The notes beneath the pieces were generated by a model. It saw only the letters and a program-made list of their open reading frames with translations. It was not told where the DNA came from and ran no database searches. Shown one piece after another: positions 9,382 to 16,906 of a stretch of 64,000 nt of DNA. Position 1 is the stretch's first letter, and each line of letters opens with the position of its first letter. A program made the position numbers and the translations under genes. The stretch comes from Aeromonas sp. FDAARGOS 1405 (GTDB taxonomy: Bacteria > Pseudomonadota > Gammaproteobacteria > Enterobacterales > Aeromonadaceae). The stretch is taken from assembly GCF_019048265.1 (NCBI RefSeq), contig NZ_CP077311.1, positions 792,501-856,500 on the forward strand, read 5' to 3'.

Positions 9382-9466
9382 GCCAACCTCATCGCCACCA
9401 CGAACCTTGGCACCCATACACCGGCAGGGAGCCATCCTGATGAACTATCTGGGTCTTATGTACTGA
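9382..9466 (+). repeat. Diverged duplicate of the AEC transporter 3' end
   Basis: The segment resembles the last part of the preceding gene. GCCAACCTCATCGCCACCAC corresponds to GCGAACATCATCGCCACTAC, and the final nine codons again read MNYLGLMY plus TGA. The middle is poorly conserved and contains an indel, so it is a remnant with no coding role. Confidence 0.8.
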
Positions 9467-9528
9467 CGGCTTGACCTTGCCGGAGGCGGCAGCTTTAGGC
9501 TGGCGCTCATCAACAGAGGAGATATTCC

Positions 9529-9723
9529 ATGACCATCGAACTCACAGTGTCCGGCATGTCCTGTGGTGGCTGCGCCGCCAGTCTGCAAAAAGCCCTGCTG
9601 GCCCAGCCTGCAGTCACTACCGCGACCGTCGATTTCGCCAGCAGCAAGGCCGTCATCGAGAGCGAGCTGAGCAAGGCCGAGCTGATCGCCCTGATCGAAG
9701 CCAAAGGTTTCTCTGCGAGTTAA
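9529..9723 (+). CDS. Heavy-metal-associated domain protein (CopZ-like chaperone)
   Basis: A 64-residue single-domain HMA protein. The metal-binding GMSCGGCAAS loop lies near residues 9-18, with the fold pattern MTIELTVSG...TVDFASSKAVIESELSKAELIALIEAKGFSAS. Such proteins bind Cu(I), or sometimes other soft metals, and hand it to P-type ATPases. The start has a good ribosome binding site (AGAGGAGATATTCC). No ATPase or CueR-type regulator is adjacent, so its partner is elsewhere. The next 130 bases hold its terminator and the ansB promoter. Confidence 0.92.
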   Translation: MTIELTVSGMSCGGCAASLQKALLAQPAVTTATVDFASSKAVIESELSKAELIALIEAKGFSAS

Positions 9724-9762
9724 ATTATCTCTATAGAGGTATAAAGCAGGTTAAAAATCTGT

Positions 9763-9788
9763 ACTCACCTGTCTTTTGGTGAGTTTTA
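9763..9788 (+). terminator. Terminator of the HMA gene, overlapping a CRP-like site
   Basis: ACTCACC pairs with GGTGAGT over an eight-base loop and is followed by TTTATC. The 3' arm is shared with a CRP-like sequence at 9778-9793. Confidence 0.6.
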
Positions 9789-9793
9789 TCACA
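9778..9793. promoter_or_regulatory. Candidate CRP site upstream of ansB
   Basis: GGTGA-N6-TCACA matches the CRP consensus TGTGA-N6-TCACA at 9 of 10 positions. It lies about 60-75 bases before the asparaginase start. Enteric ansB is known to be activated by CRP and FNR; here the assignment is by sequence match only. Confidence 0.5.
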
Positions 9794-9853
9794 GACCCAG
9801 GTTATTAAACGGGCAAACTTGCTGCGATTATTCCAACCATAAGGATTTGCAGC

Positions 9854-10912
9854 ATGACCCTACCGATCCGCAAGACCCTGCTCGCCGCCGTCGTCGGCCT
9901 GACCCTCTCCCCCATGGCCATGGCCCTGCCCAACGTCCATATTCTGGCAACCGGCGGCACCATTGCCGGGGCAGGCCAGTCGGCTACCCAGTCCAACTAC
10001 GAGGCTGGCAAGGTGGCCATCGAAACCCTGATCGCCGCCGTGCCCGAGATGAAGAACGTGGCCGATGTGCAGGGTGAGCAGGTGGTGAAGATCGGCTCCC
10101 AGGACATGAACGACGAGGTGTGGCTCAAGCTGGCCAAGCGGGTCAACGAGCTGCTGGCCAAGGATGACGTGGATGGCATCGTCATTACCCACGGCACCGA
10201 CACCATGGAAGAGACCGCCTACTTCCTCAATCTGACCGTCAAGAGCGACAAGCCGGTGGTGCTGGTCGGCGCCATGCGCCCCTCCACCGCCATGAGTGCC
10301 GATGGCCCGCTCAACCTCTACAACGCCGTAGTGACCGCCTCCGACCCCGCCTCCAAGGGCCGTGGCGTCATGGTGGCGATGAACGACACAGTGCTGGATG
10401 CCCGCGACGTCACCAAGACCAACACCACCGGGGTGCAAACCTTCGCCTCCCCCAACTTTGGCCCGCTCGGTTACATCCACAACGGCAAGATCGACTATCA
10501 GCGCAGCCCGGCCAGTCTGCACACCAGCAAGACGCCGTTTGACGTGAGCAAGCTCGACAAGCTGCCGCAAGTCGGCATCGTCTACAGCTACGCCAACGCC
10601 ACCGACTTGCCGGCCAAGGCGATGGTGGATGCCAAGTTCGACGGCATCGTCAGCGCCGGGGTGGGCAACGGTAACCTCTACCACACCCTGTTCGACACCC
10701 TGGCCAAGGCGAGCAAGGATGGCATCCGCGTCGTGCGCTCCGCCCGCGTGCCGACCGGCGCCACCACCCTGGATGCCGAGATCGATGATGCCAAGTACGG
10801 CTTCGTGGCCTCCGGCACTCTCAACCCGCAGAAAGCGCGGGTGCTGCTGATGCTCTCCCTGACCCAAAGCAAGGATCCGGCCCAGATCCAGCGCTGGTTC
10901 CAGCAGTTCTGA
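9854..10912 (+). CDS. ansB: Type II (periplasmic) L-asparaginase
   Basis: Hydrolyses asparagine to aspartate and ammonia in the periplasm. The protein has 352 residues with a Sec signal peptide (residues 1-24, MTLPIRKTLLAAVVGLTLSPM to AMA|LP). The first catalytic motif ATGGTIAG follows closely, and the second, THGTDTMEETAYFL, lies near residue 115. VGAMRPSTAMSADGP and a conserved C-terminus match AnsB. The exported form and full length distinguish it from cytoplasmic type I. It is monocistronic with its own terminator; a CRP-like site suggests catabolite control. Confidence 0.95.
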   Translation: MTLPIRKTLLAAVVGLTLSPMAMALPNVHILATGGTIAGAGQSATQSNYEAGKVAIETLIAAVPEMKNVADVQGEQVVKIGSQDMNDEVWLKLAKRVNELLAKDDVDGIVITHGTDTMEETAYFLNLTVKSDKPVVLVGAMRPSTAMSADGPLNLYNAVVTASDPASKGRGVMVAMNDTVLDARDVTKTNTTGVQTFASPNFGPLGYIHNGKIDYQRSPASLHTSKTPFDVSKLDKLPQVGIVYSYANATDLPAKAMVDAKFDGIVSAGVGNGNLYHTLFDTLAKASKDGIRVVRSARVPTGATTLDAEIDDAKYGFVASGTLNPQKARVLLMLSLTQSKDPAQIQRWFQQF

Positions 10913-10938
10913 TAAAGGTTTTCTGACAAGTAATAAGC

Positions 10939-10964
10939 AAGGGCGGGACTTCCCGCCCTTTTCC
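10939..10964 (+). terminator. ansB terminator
   Basis: AAGGGCGGGA and TCCCGCCCTT form a stem with a two-base loop, followed by TTTTCC. Confidence 0.85.
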
Positions 10965-11175
10965 ATCCTGCATGCAATGCCACTTCGCCAAGCACCCGCC
11001 TCACCCATTACGTCGTTTGGCGAGGTCATCCTTCCCTTTTCCGGCCATCTTTTTCAGCCACCGCAGAGCGCTGTCATCAAATTAGCGAGCCGGATCACCC
11101 GCTTTCACAAGCACATCGCCGCCAAATTCATTACACTGCCAGCGATCTTATCCACTCAAGGAGTGCTGTTGCTGT

Positions 11176-12468
11176 ATGGAAATATTGATCCTGCTGGGAT
11201 TGATTTTGCTTAATGGCGTCTTCGCCATGTCAGAAATCGCCATCGTCACCGCACGCAAGGCTCGCCTCGGCAAGCTTGCTTCTGAAGGCAACCGCTCCGC
11301 CGCCATTGCCCTCAAACTGGGCGAAGACCCGACCCATTTTCTCTCTGCCGTCCAGATCGGCATTACCAGCATAGGTCTGCTCAACGGTATCTACGGCGAA
11401 TCCCTGCTGGCCCAGCCCTTCTCCCTCTGGTTGCAGGAGTGGGGACTCCCCGCCAAGAGCAGTGGCCTGATCGCCACCATCATTGTGGTGGTGGTGGTTA
11501 CTTATCTCTCCATCGTGGTGGGGGAGCTGGTGCCCAAGCGGCTGGGCCAGCTCAATGCCGAGCGCATCGCCTGTCTGGTGGCCCGCCCCATGCACTGGCT
11601 CGCCACCCTGACCCGCCCCTTCGTCTGGCTGCTGTCGGCCTCCACCAATGCCAGCCTGCGGCTGCTGCGGGTCAACCAGAATGGCAGCGCCAACGTTACC
11701 GAGGAGGAGATCCACGCCATGCTGGTGGAGGGCTCTGAAGCTGGGGTGATCGAGGATCATGAACACACCATGCTGCGCAACGTCTTCCGTCTCGACGAGC
11801 GCAGCCTCTCCTCCCTGATGGTGCCGCGCAGCGATATCCGCTATCTGGATCTGGCGCTGCCGCTGGAGACCAACCTGCAGCGGCTGGTGGAGTATCGACA
11901 CAGCTATTTTCCGGTCTGCGACGGCAACCTGTCAGAATTGGTGGGTATCATCAATGTCAGCAAGGTGCTGCACGCCTATATCAAGGGGGAGCCCATCGAT
12001 CTGGCTGCCCTGACCCAGGAGGGTAGCCTGCTGCCCGAGACCCTCAACGGCGTCGAGCTGCTCAACCACTTCCGCACCCACAGCGAACAGATGGCGCTGG
12101 TGGTGGACGAATATGGCGAGCTGCAGGGACTGGTCACCCAGCAGGATCTGCTGGAGGCGCTGGCGGGGGATTTCCAGCAGGAGGATGGCGAGGACAACTG
12201 GGCCTTCCGGCGCGCCGACGGCAGCTGGCTGCTCGATGGCCTGATCCCGCTGCCAGAGTTGAAGGACTGTCTGGAGTTGGTTCGTCTGCCAGAAGAAGAA
12301 AAACATCACTATCACACCCTCGGAGGGCTTATCATGCTGCTCCTTGGTCGTGTTCCACAAACCGGAGACCTGGTGACACTGGAACAGTGGCAACTGGAAA
12401 TTGTTGACATGGATGGCCTGCGCATCGACAAGGTGCTCGCCATGCCCTTGACCGATCAACCCAGCTAA
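11176..12468 (+). CDS. CNNM/CorC-type (UPF0053, hemolysin-family) membrane protein
   Basis: A 430-residue protein with an N-terminal DUF21 transmembrane domain (three to four helices, beginning MEILILLGLILLNGVFAMSE, with IGITSIGLLNGIYG). Two CBS domains (around 215-330) and a C-terminal CorC_HlyC domain (about 345-425, DGLIPLPELKDCLEL...LIMLLLGRVPQTGD) follow. Family members affect magnesium and cobalt homeostasis; the old hemolysin label is not supported by mechanism. An AAGGAG lies rather far upstream (about 14 bases) of the ATG. dedA-like follows 18 bases later, so the two are probably cotranscribed. Confidence 0.9.
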   Translation: MEILILLGLILLNGVFAMSEIAIVTARKARLGKLASEGNRSAAIALKLGEDPTHFLSAVQIGITSIGLLNGIYGESLLAQPFSLWLQEWGLPAKSSGLIATIIVVVVVTYLSIVVGELVPKRLGQLNAERIACLVARPMHWLATLTRPFVWLLSASTNASLRLLRVNQNGSANVTEEEIHAMLVEGSEAGVIEDHEHTMLRNVFRLDERSLSSLMVPRSDIRYLDLALPLETNLQRLVEYRHSYFPVCDGNLSELVGIINVSKVLHAYIKGEPIDLAALTQEGSLLPETLNGVELLNHFRTHSEQMALVVDEYGELQGLVTQQDLLEALAGDFQQEDGEDNWAFRRADGSWLLDGLIPLPELKDCLELVRLPEEEKHHYHTLGGLIMLLLGRVPQTGDLVTLEQWQLEIVDMDGLRIDKVLAMPLTDQPS

Positions 12469-12486
12469 CCTGCGGAGTTTGCAAGT

Positions 12487-13152
12487 ATGGAGCAGTTTTA
12501 CCAACTGGCTCACGCCTTTATGAATCACGATCTGAACACACTTTCCGATCCCAAGATGGCCTTCATGATCTGTGGTGTGATTCTGACGTTTCTGGTACTG
12601 GAAAACGGATTCATCCCTACCGCCTTTCTGCCCGGTGACAGCCTGCTGATCCTCACCGGCGTACTCATCTATCAGGATGTGTTGTCTCTCGGGGTGATCC
12701 CGCTGTTGATCATGGCCACCTTTGTCGGCACCTGGCTCGGTTACATGCAGGGGCGCTTTCTCGGCCACACCCAGCTCTACCATCGGCTGATGTCCCATGT
12801 GGAAGAGCGACACCAGCAGAAGGTCTACCACCTGCTGGACAAGTACGGGATCATCACCCTGATCACCGCGCGCTATATCGCCTTCGTGCGCACCGCCTAC
12901 CCCTATATCGTGGGAGCTACCGAGCTGCCCCAGGGGCGCTTCCTCATCGTCAATCTGATCAGCTCCATCATGTGGATCTGCCCGCTGGTCGGGTTTGGCT
13001 ACTACCTGAGCCACACCAAGCTGGCCGCCGAATACCAGACCCAGTTCTTCAACATCATCATCTATCTGCCGGTGGCCCTGCTGCTGGGTGGCATGGTGGC
13101 GCTGGTCTGGCGCTGGATCAGCAAACGCAGGGCTGCGCAGCCGCGGGATTGA
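12487..13152 (+). CDS. DedA-family inner membrane protein
   Basis: A 221-residue integral membrane protein with the DedA/SNARE-associated domain. The first helix region is followed by LENGFIPTAFLPGDSLLILTG, the conserved glycine-rich WLGYMQGRFLGH, and ARYIAFVRTAYPYIVGATELP. Recent work links DedA proteins to undecaprenyl phosphate or phospholipid translocation and to membrane-potential homeostasis; which applies here is unknown. It lies 18 bases after the CorC-like gene and is followed by a terminator, suggesting a two-gene envelope operon. Confidence 0.92.
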   Translation: MEQFYQLAHAFMNHDLNTLSDPKMAFMICGVILTFLVLENGFIPTAFLPGDSLLILTGVLIYQDVLSLGVIPLLIMATFVGTWLGYMQGRFLGHTQLYHRLMSHVEERHQQKVYHLLDKYGIITLITARYIAFVRTAYPYIVGATELPQGRFLIVNLISSIMWICPLVGFGYYLSHTKLAAEYQTQFFNIIIYLPVALLLGGMVALVWRWISKRRAAQPRD

Positions 13153-13175
13153 CCCCTCGCCCAACGCCCGACCCG

Positions 13176-13200
13176 AAAGCCCTCGCCAGAGGGCTTTTTT
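13176..13200 (+). terminator. Terminator after the dedA-like gene
   Basis: AAAGCCCTC, GCCA loop, GAGGGCTTT followed by a run of T. Confidence 0.88.
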
Positions 13201-13312
13201 TGATCGCCAATTTTGCGCAAATAGCAGAAATAGTCCCGCTCGGCCCTTGTAAAGCCGGGGTAAAAATGAGTGAATCTAGCGCCTTTTTTTGGATGGGAAT
13301 GGAGTCGGTTGT

Positions 13313-14140
13313 ATGTGGTGTCGGATTCGCGCAGCAGCGCTGGTTGTCGGGTTGATGGGAATGCTGGGATTGCCTGCGGTCAGCGCGGCACCCAACCCTG
13401 CCAAACTGGAAGTACGCTCGAGCAGCGCCCTGGTCGTGGATGTAAAAACGGGCAAGACGCTCTACCAGAAGAATGCCACCAAGGTACGTCCTATCGCCTC
13501 CCTCACCAAGCTGATGACAGCGCTGGTGGTGCTGGATGCCAAACAGAATCTCAACCAGACCATCACGGTCGACAAGAACGATCTGGATCGGGTCAAACAC
13601 ACACACTCCCGCATCCGCATGGGCACCAAGGTGACCCGCCGCGACGCCCTGCATCTGGCATTGATGTCCTCCGAAAACCGGATGGCCTCGGCACTGGCGC
13701 GTCACTATCCGGGCGGTCGCAGTGCCTTCGTGCGGGCCATGAACAACAAGGCCAGACAATTGGGAATGCGTAATACCCACTTCTACGACTCCACCGGCCT
13801 CTCCACCCGCAACGTCTCTACCGCCCAGGATCTGGGCAAGCTGGCTGCCGCCGCCTATCGTCAGCCGCTGATCCGTCAGTTCACTCAGGATGAGAACCGG
13901 GAGATGCGCTTCAGCGCCCCCGCCTACAGCCTGATGTTCAACAACACCAACCCGCTGGTGAAAAACCCGGATTGGGACGTACGCCTCTCCAAGACCGGCT
14001 TCACTGACGAAGCGGGGCGCTGTCTGGTGATGCGCGCCAAACCGGACAGCCGCGAGCTGGCCATCGTGCTGCTCAACTCGGTGGGCAAACGCACCCCTAT
14101 CGGCGATGCCAACCGCATTCGCAAATGGCTGAAAAGCTGA
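13313..14140 (+). CDS. pbpG: D-alanyl-D-alanine endopeptidase PbpG (PBP7)
   Basis: Periplasmic low-molecular-weight penicillin-binding protein that cuts DD-crosslinks in peptidoglycan. From the ATG at 13313 (GGAG eight bases upstream) it has 275 residues, beginning with a signal peptide (MWCRIRAAALVVGLMGMLGL...VSA). The serine-peptidase motifs are in order: SxxK in ASLTKLM, SxN in SSENRMAS, and KTG in SKTGFTDEAG. The extra TTG start at 13289 would only lengthen the N-terminus before the signal peptide. It stands alone between two terminators. Confidence 0.94.
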   Translation: MWCRIRAAALVVGLMGMLGLPAVSAAPNPAKLEVRSSSALVVDVKTGKTLYQKNATKVRPIASLTKLMTALVVLDAKQNLNQTITVDKNDLDRVKHTHSRIRMGTKVTRRDALHLALMSSENRMASALARHYPGGRSAFVRAMNNKARQLGMRNTHFYDSTGLSTRNVSTAQDLGKLAAAAYRQPLIRQFTQDENREMRFSAPAYSLMFNNTNPLVKNPDWDVRLSKTGFTDEAGRCLVMRAKPDSRELAIVLLNSVGKRTPIGDANRIRKWLKS

Positions 14141-14160
14141 GTAAAGCTCTCAATACCAAA

Positions 14161-14184
14161 GGATGCTGCGGCATCCTTTTTTAT
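14161..14184 (+). terminator. pbpG terminator
   Basis: GGATGC, TGCG loop, GCATCC followed by TTTTTT. Confidence 0.85.
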
Positions 14185-14447
14185 TGCCCGCAGAACGCCT
14201 CAGCAGGCCTTGCAGGATGTTGATAGCCAAACCCTGAGTGATGATCTGCGCAGCATCTGCCGTTGCAACAGCAGACATACAAGGCGCCTATAGATGAGGC
14301 AAAGGGTGGTGAGGCGGGGCAACGATCAGAAGAGCTATGCGCAATCACAGACAGGGGAAGAAATAAGGACAAGAACAGCCAGGTAAACGGGCGATCCACC
14401 CGCAACAGCGCACGGGGATCCGCACCAAAAAGTTAAATATCGCCCAT
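14185..14447. other. Intergenic gap without a supported gene
   Basis: Lies between the pbpG terminator and the terminator of the tRNA array. A possible minus-strand reading frame (14181-14405) begins with a hydrophobic signal-like stretch. It has no convincing ribosome binding site, runs into the pbpG terminator and resembles no family I know, so no gene is called. Confidence 0.5.
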
Positions 14448-14479
14448 AAAAAAACAGCCCCGACCGAAGTCGAGGCTGT
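14448..14479 (-). terminator. Terminator of the tRNA-Arg array
   Basis: Read on the minus strand, CAGCC-TCGACTTCGGTCG-GGGCTG forms a stem closed by an inner CGAC/GTCG hairpin and is followed by TTTTTTTA. It is directly downstream of the last tRNA. Confidence 0.85.
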
Positions 14480-14484
14480 CTGTA

Positions 14485-14561
14485 TGGTGCGCCCGAGAGG
14501 ATTCGAACCTCTGACCACCTGGTTCGTAGCCAGGTACTCTATCCAGCTGAGCTACGGGCGC
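14485..14561 (-). tRNA. tRNA-Arg(ACG), copy 5 in transcription order
   Basis: A 77-base cloverleaf with encoded CCA. The anticodon loop CTACGAA lies between CCTGG and CCAGG, giving ACG (ICG after deamination, decoding CGU/CGC/CGA). The sequence looks identical to the other four copies. Confidence 0.97.
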
Positions 14562-14589
14562 TCATAAACTTTTGGTATTGCTTGAAATA

Positions 14590-14666
14590 TGGTGCGCCCG
14601 AGAGGATTCGAACCTCTGACCACCTGGTTCGTAGCCAGGTACTCTATCCAGCTGAGCTACGGGCGC
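14590..14666 (-). tRNA. tRNA-Arg(ACG), copy 4
   Basis: Same 77-base cloverleaf and ACG anticodon. It starts exactly 105 bases from the previous copy with the same spacer, showing a recent tandem duplication. Confidence 0.97.
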
Positions 14667-14694
14667 TCATAAACTTTTGGTATTGCTTGAAATA

Positions 14695-14771
14695 TGGTGC
14701 GCCCGAGAGGATTCGAACCTCTGACCACCTGGTTCGTAGCCAGGTACTCTATCCAGCTGAGCTACGGGCGC
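14695..14771 (-). tRNA. tRNA-Arg(ACG), copy 3
   Basis: Same cloverleaf and anticodon; again 105 bases from its lower-coordinate neighbour. Confidence 0.97.
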
Positions 14772-14796
14772 TCATAAATCGTTGTGTCGTTTTAAA

Positions 14797-14873
14797 TGGT
14801 GCGCCCGAGAGGATTCGAACCTCTGACCACCTGGTTCGTAGCCAGGTACTCTATCCAGCTGAGCTACGGGCGC
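14797..14873 (-). tRNA. tRNA-Arg(ACG), copy 2
   Basis: Same cloverleaf and anticodon. The spacer to copy 3 is 25 bases and differs from the 28-base spacer between the last three copies. A terminator-like hairpin lies just upstream of it (toward copy 1). Confidence 0.97.
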
Positions 14874-14883
14874 CCTGTTTTAA

Positions 14884-14914
14884 AACGATAAAAAAAGCTT
14901 ACTTATCAGTAAGC
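14884..14914 (-). terminator. Intrinsic terminator inside the tRNA array
   Basis: On the minus strand GCTTACT, GATA loop, AGTAAGC is followed by TTTTTTTATCG. It lies between tRNA-Arg copy 1 and copy 2, so it may end a tRNA-Ser/tRNA-Arg transcript before the remaining four genes. Confidence 0.7.
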
Positions 14915-14973
14915 CTTTTCCAAAGTGTCGACTTGCTGATGGTCAACACATGACTCTTGCTTGAGTCGTAATA

Positions 14974-15050
14974 TGGTGCGCCCGAGAGGATTCGAACCTC
15001 TGACCACCTGGTTCGTAGCCAGGTACTCTATCCAGCTGAGCTACGGGCGC
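14974..15050 (-). tRNA. tRNA-Arg(ACG), copy 1
   Basis: Same 77-base cloverleaf with ACG anticodon and encoded CCA. It starts three bases after tRNA-Ser ends and is followed by a 100-base spacer carrying a terminator-like hairpin. Confidence 0.97.
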
Positions 15051-15053
15051 AAA

Positions 15054-15146
15054 TGGCGGAGAAGGGGGGATTCGAACCCCCGATGCGGGTATAAGCCGCA
15101 TACTCCCTTAGCAGGGGAGCGCCTTCAGCCTCTCGGCCACCTCTCC
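15054..15146 (-). tRNA. serV: tRNA-Ser(GCU)
   Basis: A 93-base class II tRNA with long variable arm and encoded CCA. The anticodon loop CTGCTAA lies between CTCCC and GGGAG, giving GCU (decodes AGC/AGU). The 5' acceptor GGAGAGG pairs with CTTCTCC followed by discriminator G. Position before tRNA-Arg genes and after csrA matches the enteric serV-argV operon. Confidence 0.97.
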
Positions 15147-15159
15147 GTTTGCGGGGCTG

Positions 15160-15187
15160 ATAATACTTCACAGGGATTTTTAGTCAA
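15160..15187 (-). promoter_or_regulatory. Sigma70 promoter of the serV-argV tRNA operon
   Basis: On the minus strand, TTGACT, 16 bases, TATTAT, followed by the GC-rich discriminator CAGCCCCGC about ten bases before the tRNA-Ser 5' end. A GC-rich discriminator is typical of stable-RNA promoters under stringent control. Confidence 0.75.
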
Positions 15188-15314
15188 ACACTTTTTTGGA
15201 GAAAAAAGTGCGTTCGCTCAGCATTTGGTCAAAGCGTGGAATATTCAAACAATATCGGCACTTATCCCGCAGTTTCGCGCCCTGCAGGGCAATTTCAGGG
15301 GGCCGGAAAAACAA

Positions 15315-15339
15315 AAGGCGACACATGAGGTGTCGCCTT
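15315..15339 (-). terminator. csrA terminator
   Basis: AAGGCGACAC and GTGTCGCCTT pair; on the minus strand the stem is followed by TTGTTTTTCC. A second hairpin (CACTTTTTT/AAAAAAGTG, 15188-15210) follows before the tRNA promoter. Confidence 0.8.
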
Positions 15340-15359
15340 GTCACAGCCATGAAAGTGGC

Positions 15360-15548
15360 TTAGAAGCCCGGTTGGCCCGGAACTTTCTCGGCCTGGATGC
15401 GCTGGTAGATCTCTTCGCGGTGTACGGAGACCTCTTTCGGCGCGTTAACACCGATACGGACCTGGTTGCCTTTAACGCCCAGTACGGTGACAGTCACTTC
15501 ATCACCAATCATCAGGGTTTCCCCAACACGACGAGTCAAAATAAGCAT
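15360..15548 (-). CDS. csrA: Carbon storage regulator CsrA
   Basis: Homodimeric RNA-binding post-transcriptional regulator that binds GGA motifs in mRNA leaders. The protein is 62 residues from the ATG at 15548 and starts [16 protein letters not shown]. It contains the RNA-contacting arginines of RRVGE and [12 protein letters not shown], and its body is nearly identical to enteric CsrA. Neighbours lysC/alaS upstream and serV-argV downstream are conserved. Longer in-frame starts have no ribosome binding site and would place a non-conserved tail before beta strand 1. Confidence 0.97.
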   Translation of the reverse strand: MLILTRRVGETLMIGDEVTVTVLGVKGNQVRIGVNAPKEVSVHREEIYQRIQAEKVPGQPGF

Positions 15549-15651
15549 TCGCTTGCTCCTGTATCCTGTTTTGTTTTTATATCGATATGCGACATTATCT
15601 AACAAAGATACCGATATGGTAAATGGTTGAAACTAAATCAATCAGAGATTG

Positions 15652-16152
15652 TTAGCCCAAGGGCTGCTCCTGCGGTGCCTGATCCAACCCGAAAGCCGCG
15701 TGCAGGGCGCGCACTGCCAGCTCCAGATACTTCTCGTCAATGACCACAGAGATTTTGATTTCAGAGGTCGAGATCAACTGCATGTTGATCCCCTCCTCGC
15801 CCAATACCTTGAACATGGTGCGCGCAACACCGGGATGGTTCCACATGCCGACACCGACAATGGAAACCTTGGCAATTTCGCCATTTCCCTGCACGCAGGA
15901 GGCGCCAAGTTCGGTGGCGGTCTCCTCCAGCAGTGCCCGGGCGCGGCGATAGTCATCACGATTCACCGTGAAGGTGAAGTCGGCGGTGCCATCTCCCAGG
16001 GTGTTCTGCACAATCATGTCGACATCAATGTTGGCGTCACTGATCGGATTCAGGATCTGCGCGGCAACAGTTGGTCTGTCCGGCACGCCCAGAATGGTCA
16101 GGCTGGCCTCGTTGCGGTTAAAAGCGATCCCGGATACCAGGGGAGCTTCCAT
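15652..16152 (-). CDS. Predicted in-frame aspartokinase beta subunit from internal lysC start
   Basis: An ATG at 16152 inside lysC is preceded by GGAGGTGAT with seven bases between GGAGG and ATG. This is a full-strength Shine-Dalgarno placed at optimal distance, encoded by the codons GGDR of the alpha subunit. The product, starting [20 protein letters not shown], would be 166 residues and contain exactly the two ACT domains. In Bacillus and Corynebacterium, lysC is known to yield such a beta subunit of similar length. Here the start is inferred from sequence alone. Confidence 0.7.
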   Translation of the reverse strand: MEAPLVSGIAFNRNEASLTILGVPDRPTVAAQILNPISDANIDVDMIVQNTLGDGTADFTFTVNRDDYRRARALLEETATELGASCVQGNGEIAKVSIVGVGMWNHPGVARTMFKVLGEEGINMQLISTSEIKISVVIDEKYLELAVRALHAAFGLDQAPQEQPLG

Positions 16153-16890
16153 CCTATCACCTCCATATGTGATTAAGGTTCCCTCTCCATCGATAAAGCT
16201 CGACAGCACCCGCAGCGGGACGCGGTACTTGCCCGCAAACTCCACCGAGCGGATCTGCAACACCTTGGCGCCGAGACTGGCCATCTCCAGCATCTCCTCG
16301 AAGGTGATGGTGTCGAGACGACGCGCCTTGGGCTCGATGCGCGGATCCGTGGTGTATACCCCATCCACATCGGTAAAGATCTGGCACTCATCGGCCTTGA
16401 TGGCCGCCGCCACGGCAACCGCCGTGGTATCCGAACCGCCGCGGCCCAAGGTTGTGATGGCGTTATGCTCGTCACGGCCCTGGAAACCGGCGATCACCAC
16501 CACCTTGCCCGCAGCCAGTTCGGCATGAACCAGCTCGGTGTCGATGTGGGTGATGCGTGCCTTGCCATAGGCGGAATCGGTATGAATCCGCACCTGATCA
16601 CCGGTCATTGAGACCGCGGGACAACCGCGTTTGTTCAACGCGATCGCCAGCAGCGCTATGGTGACCTGCTCACCGGTGGAGACCAGTACATCCATCTCCC
16701 GCCGGTTGGCATCAGGATCCAGTTGCTGGGCCATGCCCAGCAACCGGTTGGTTTCGCCCGACATGGCGGAGACAACCACCACCACGTCGTGTCCCTGGGC
16801 GCGGGTCTGCTCGACCCGCTCAGCTACCGCCTCGATCCGCTCCAGTGTGCCGACCGAGGTGCCGCCGTACTTCTGTACATAGAGTGCCAC
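15652..16890 (-). CDS. lysC: Aspartate kinase (LysC, alpha subunit)
   Basis: Phosphorylates aspartate at the head of lysine, threonine, methionine and diaminopimelate synthesis. The protein has 412 residues and is monofunctional. The N-terminal kinase domain starts [13 protein letters not shown], with [24 protein letters not shown] and [15 protein letters not shown]. Two C-terminal ACT domains follow ([36 protein letters not shown]), the site of allosteric feedback. The length and domain pattern match the alpha2-beta2 class of aspartokinases. It lies 16 bases after the alaS stop. An internal start probably gives a second product. Confidence 0.96.
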   Translation of the reverse strand: MALYVQKYGGTSVGTLERIEAVAERVEQTRAQGHDVVVVVSAMSGETNRLLGMAQQLDPDANRREMDVLVSTGEQVTIALLAIALNKRGCPAVSMTGDQVRIHTDSAYGKARITHIDTELVHAELAAGKVVVIAGFQGRDEHNAITTLGRGGSDTTAVAVAAAIKADECQIFTDVDGVYTTDPRIEPKARRLDTITFEEMLEMASLGAKVLQIRSVEFAGKYRVPLRVLSSFIDGEGTLITYGGDRMEAPLVSGIAFNRNEASLTILGVPDRPTVAAQILNPISDANIDVDMIVQNTLGDGTADFTFTVNRDDYRRARALLEETATELGASCVQGNGEIAKVSIVGVGMWNHPGVARTMFKVLGEEGINMQLISTSEIKISVVIDEKYLELAVRALHAAFGLDQAPQEQPLG

Positions 16891-16906
16891 AGATCACCTC
16901 GCCCGA

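Larger units (their letters stand above)
14485..14771 (-). repeat. 105-bp tandem repeat of tRNA-Arg plus spacer
   Basis: The three lower-coordinate tRNA-Arg genes start at 14485, 14590 and 14695. The two spacers are identical (CTCATAAACTTTTGGTATTG... region), so the unit is an exact 105-base tandem duplication. Confidence 0.9.

Noticed and set aside
14181..14405. 74-codon minus-strand frame with signal-like N-terminus
   Set aside because: No ribosome binding site, overlaps the pbpG terminator, and no recognisable family.
14582..15000. Open frame reading GAPERIRTSDHLVRSQVLYPAELRA in tandem
   Set aside because: It is the antisense translation of the tRNA-Arg genes and spacers, a well-known annotation artefact.
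14485..15050. Regularly spaced repeats suggestive of a CRISPR array
   Set aside because: The repeats are 77-base tRNA genes with 25-100-base spacers, two of them identical; no CRISPR features or cas genes.
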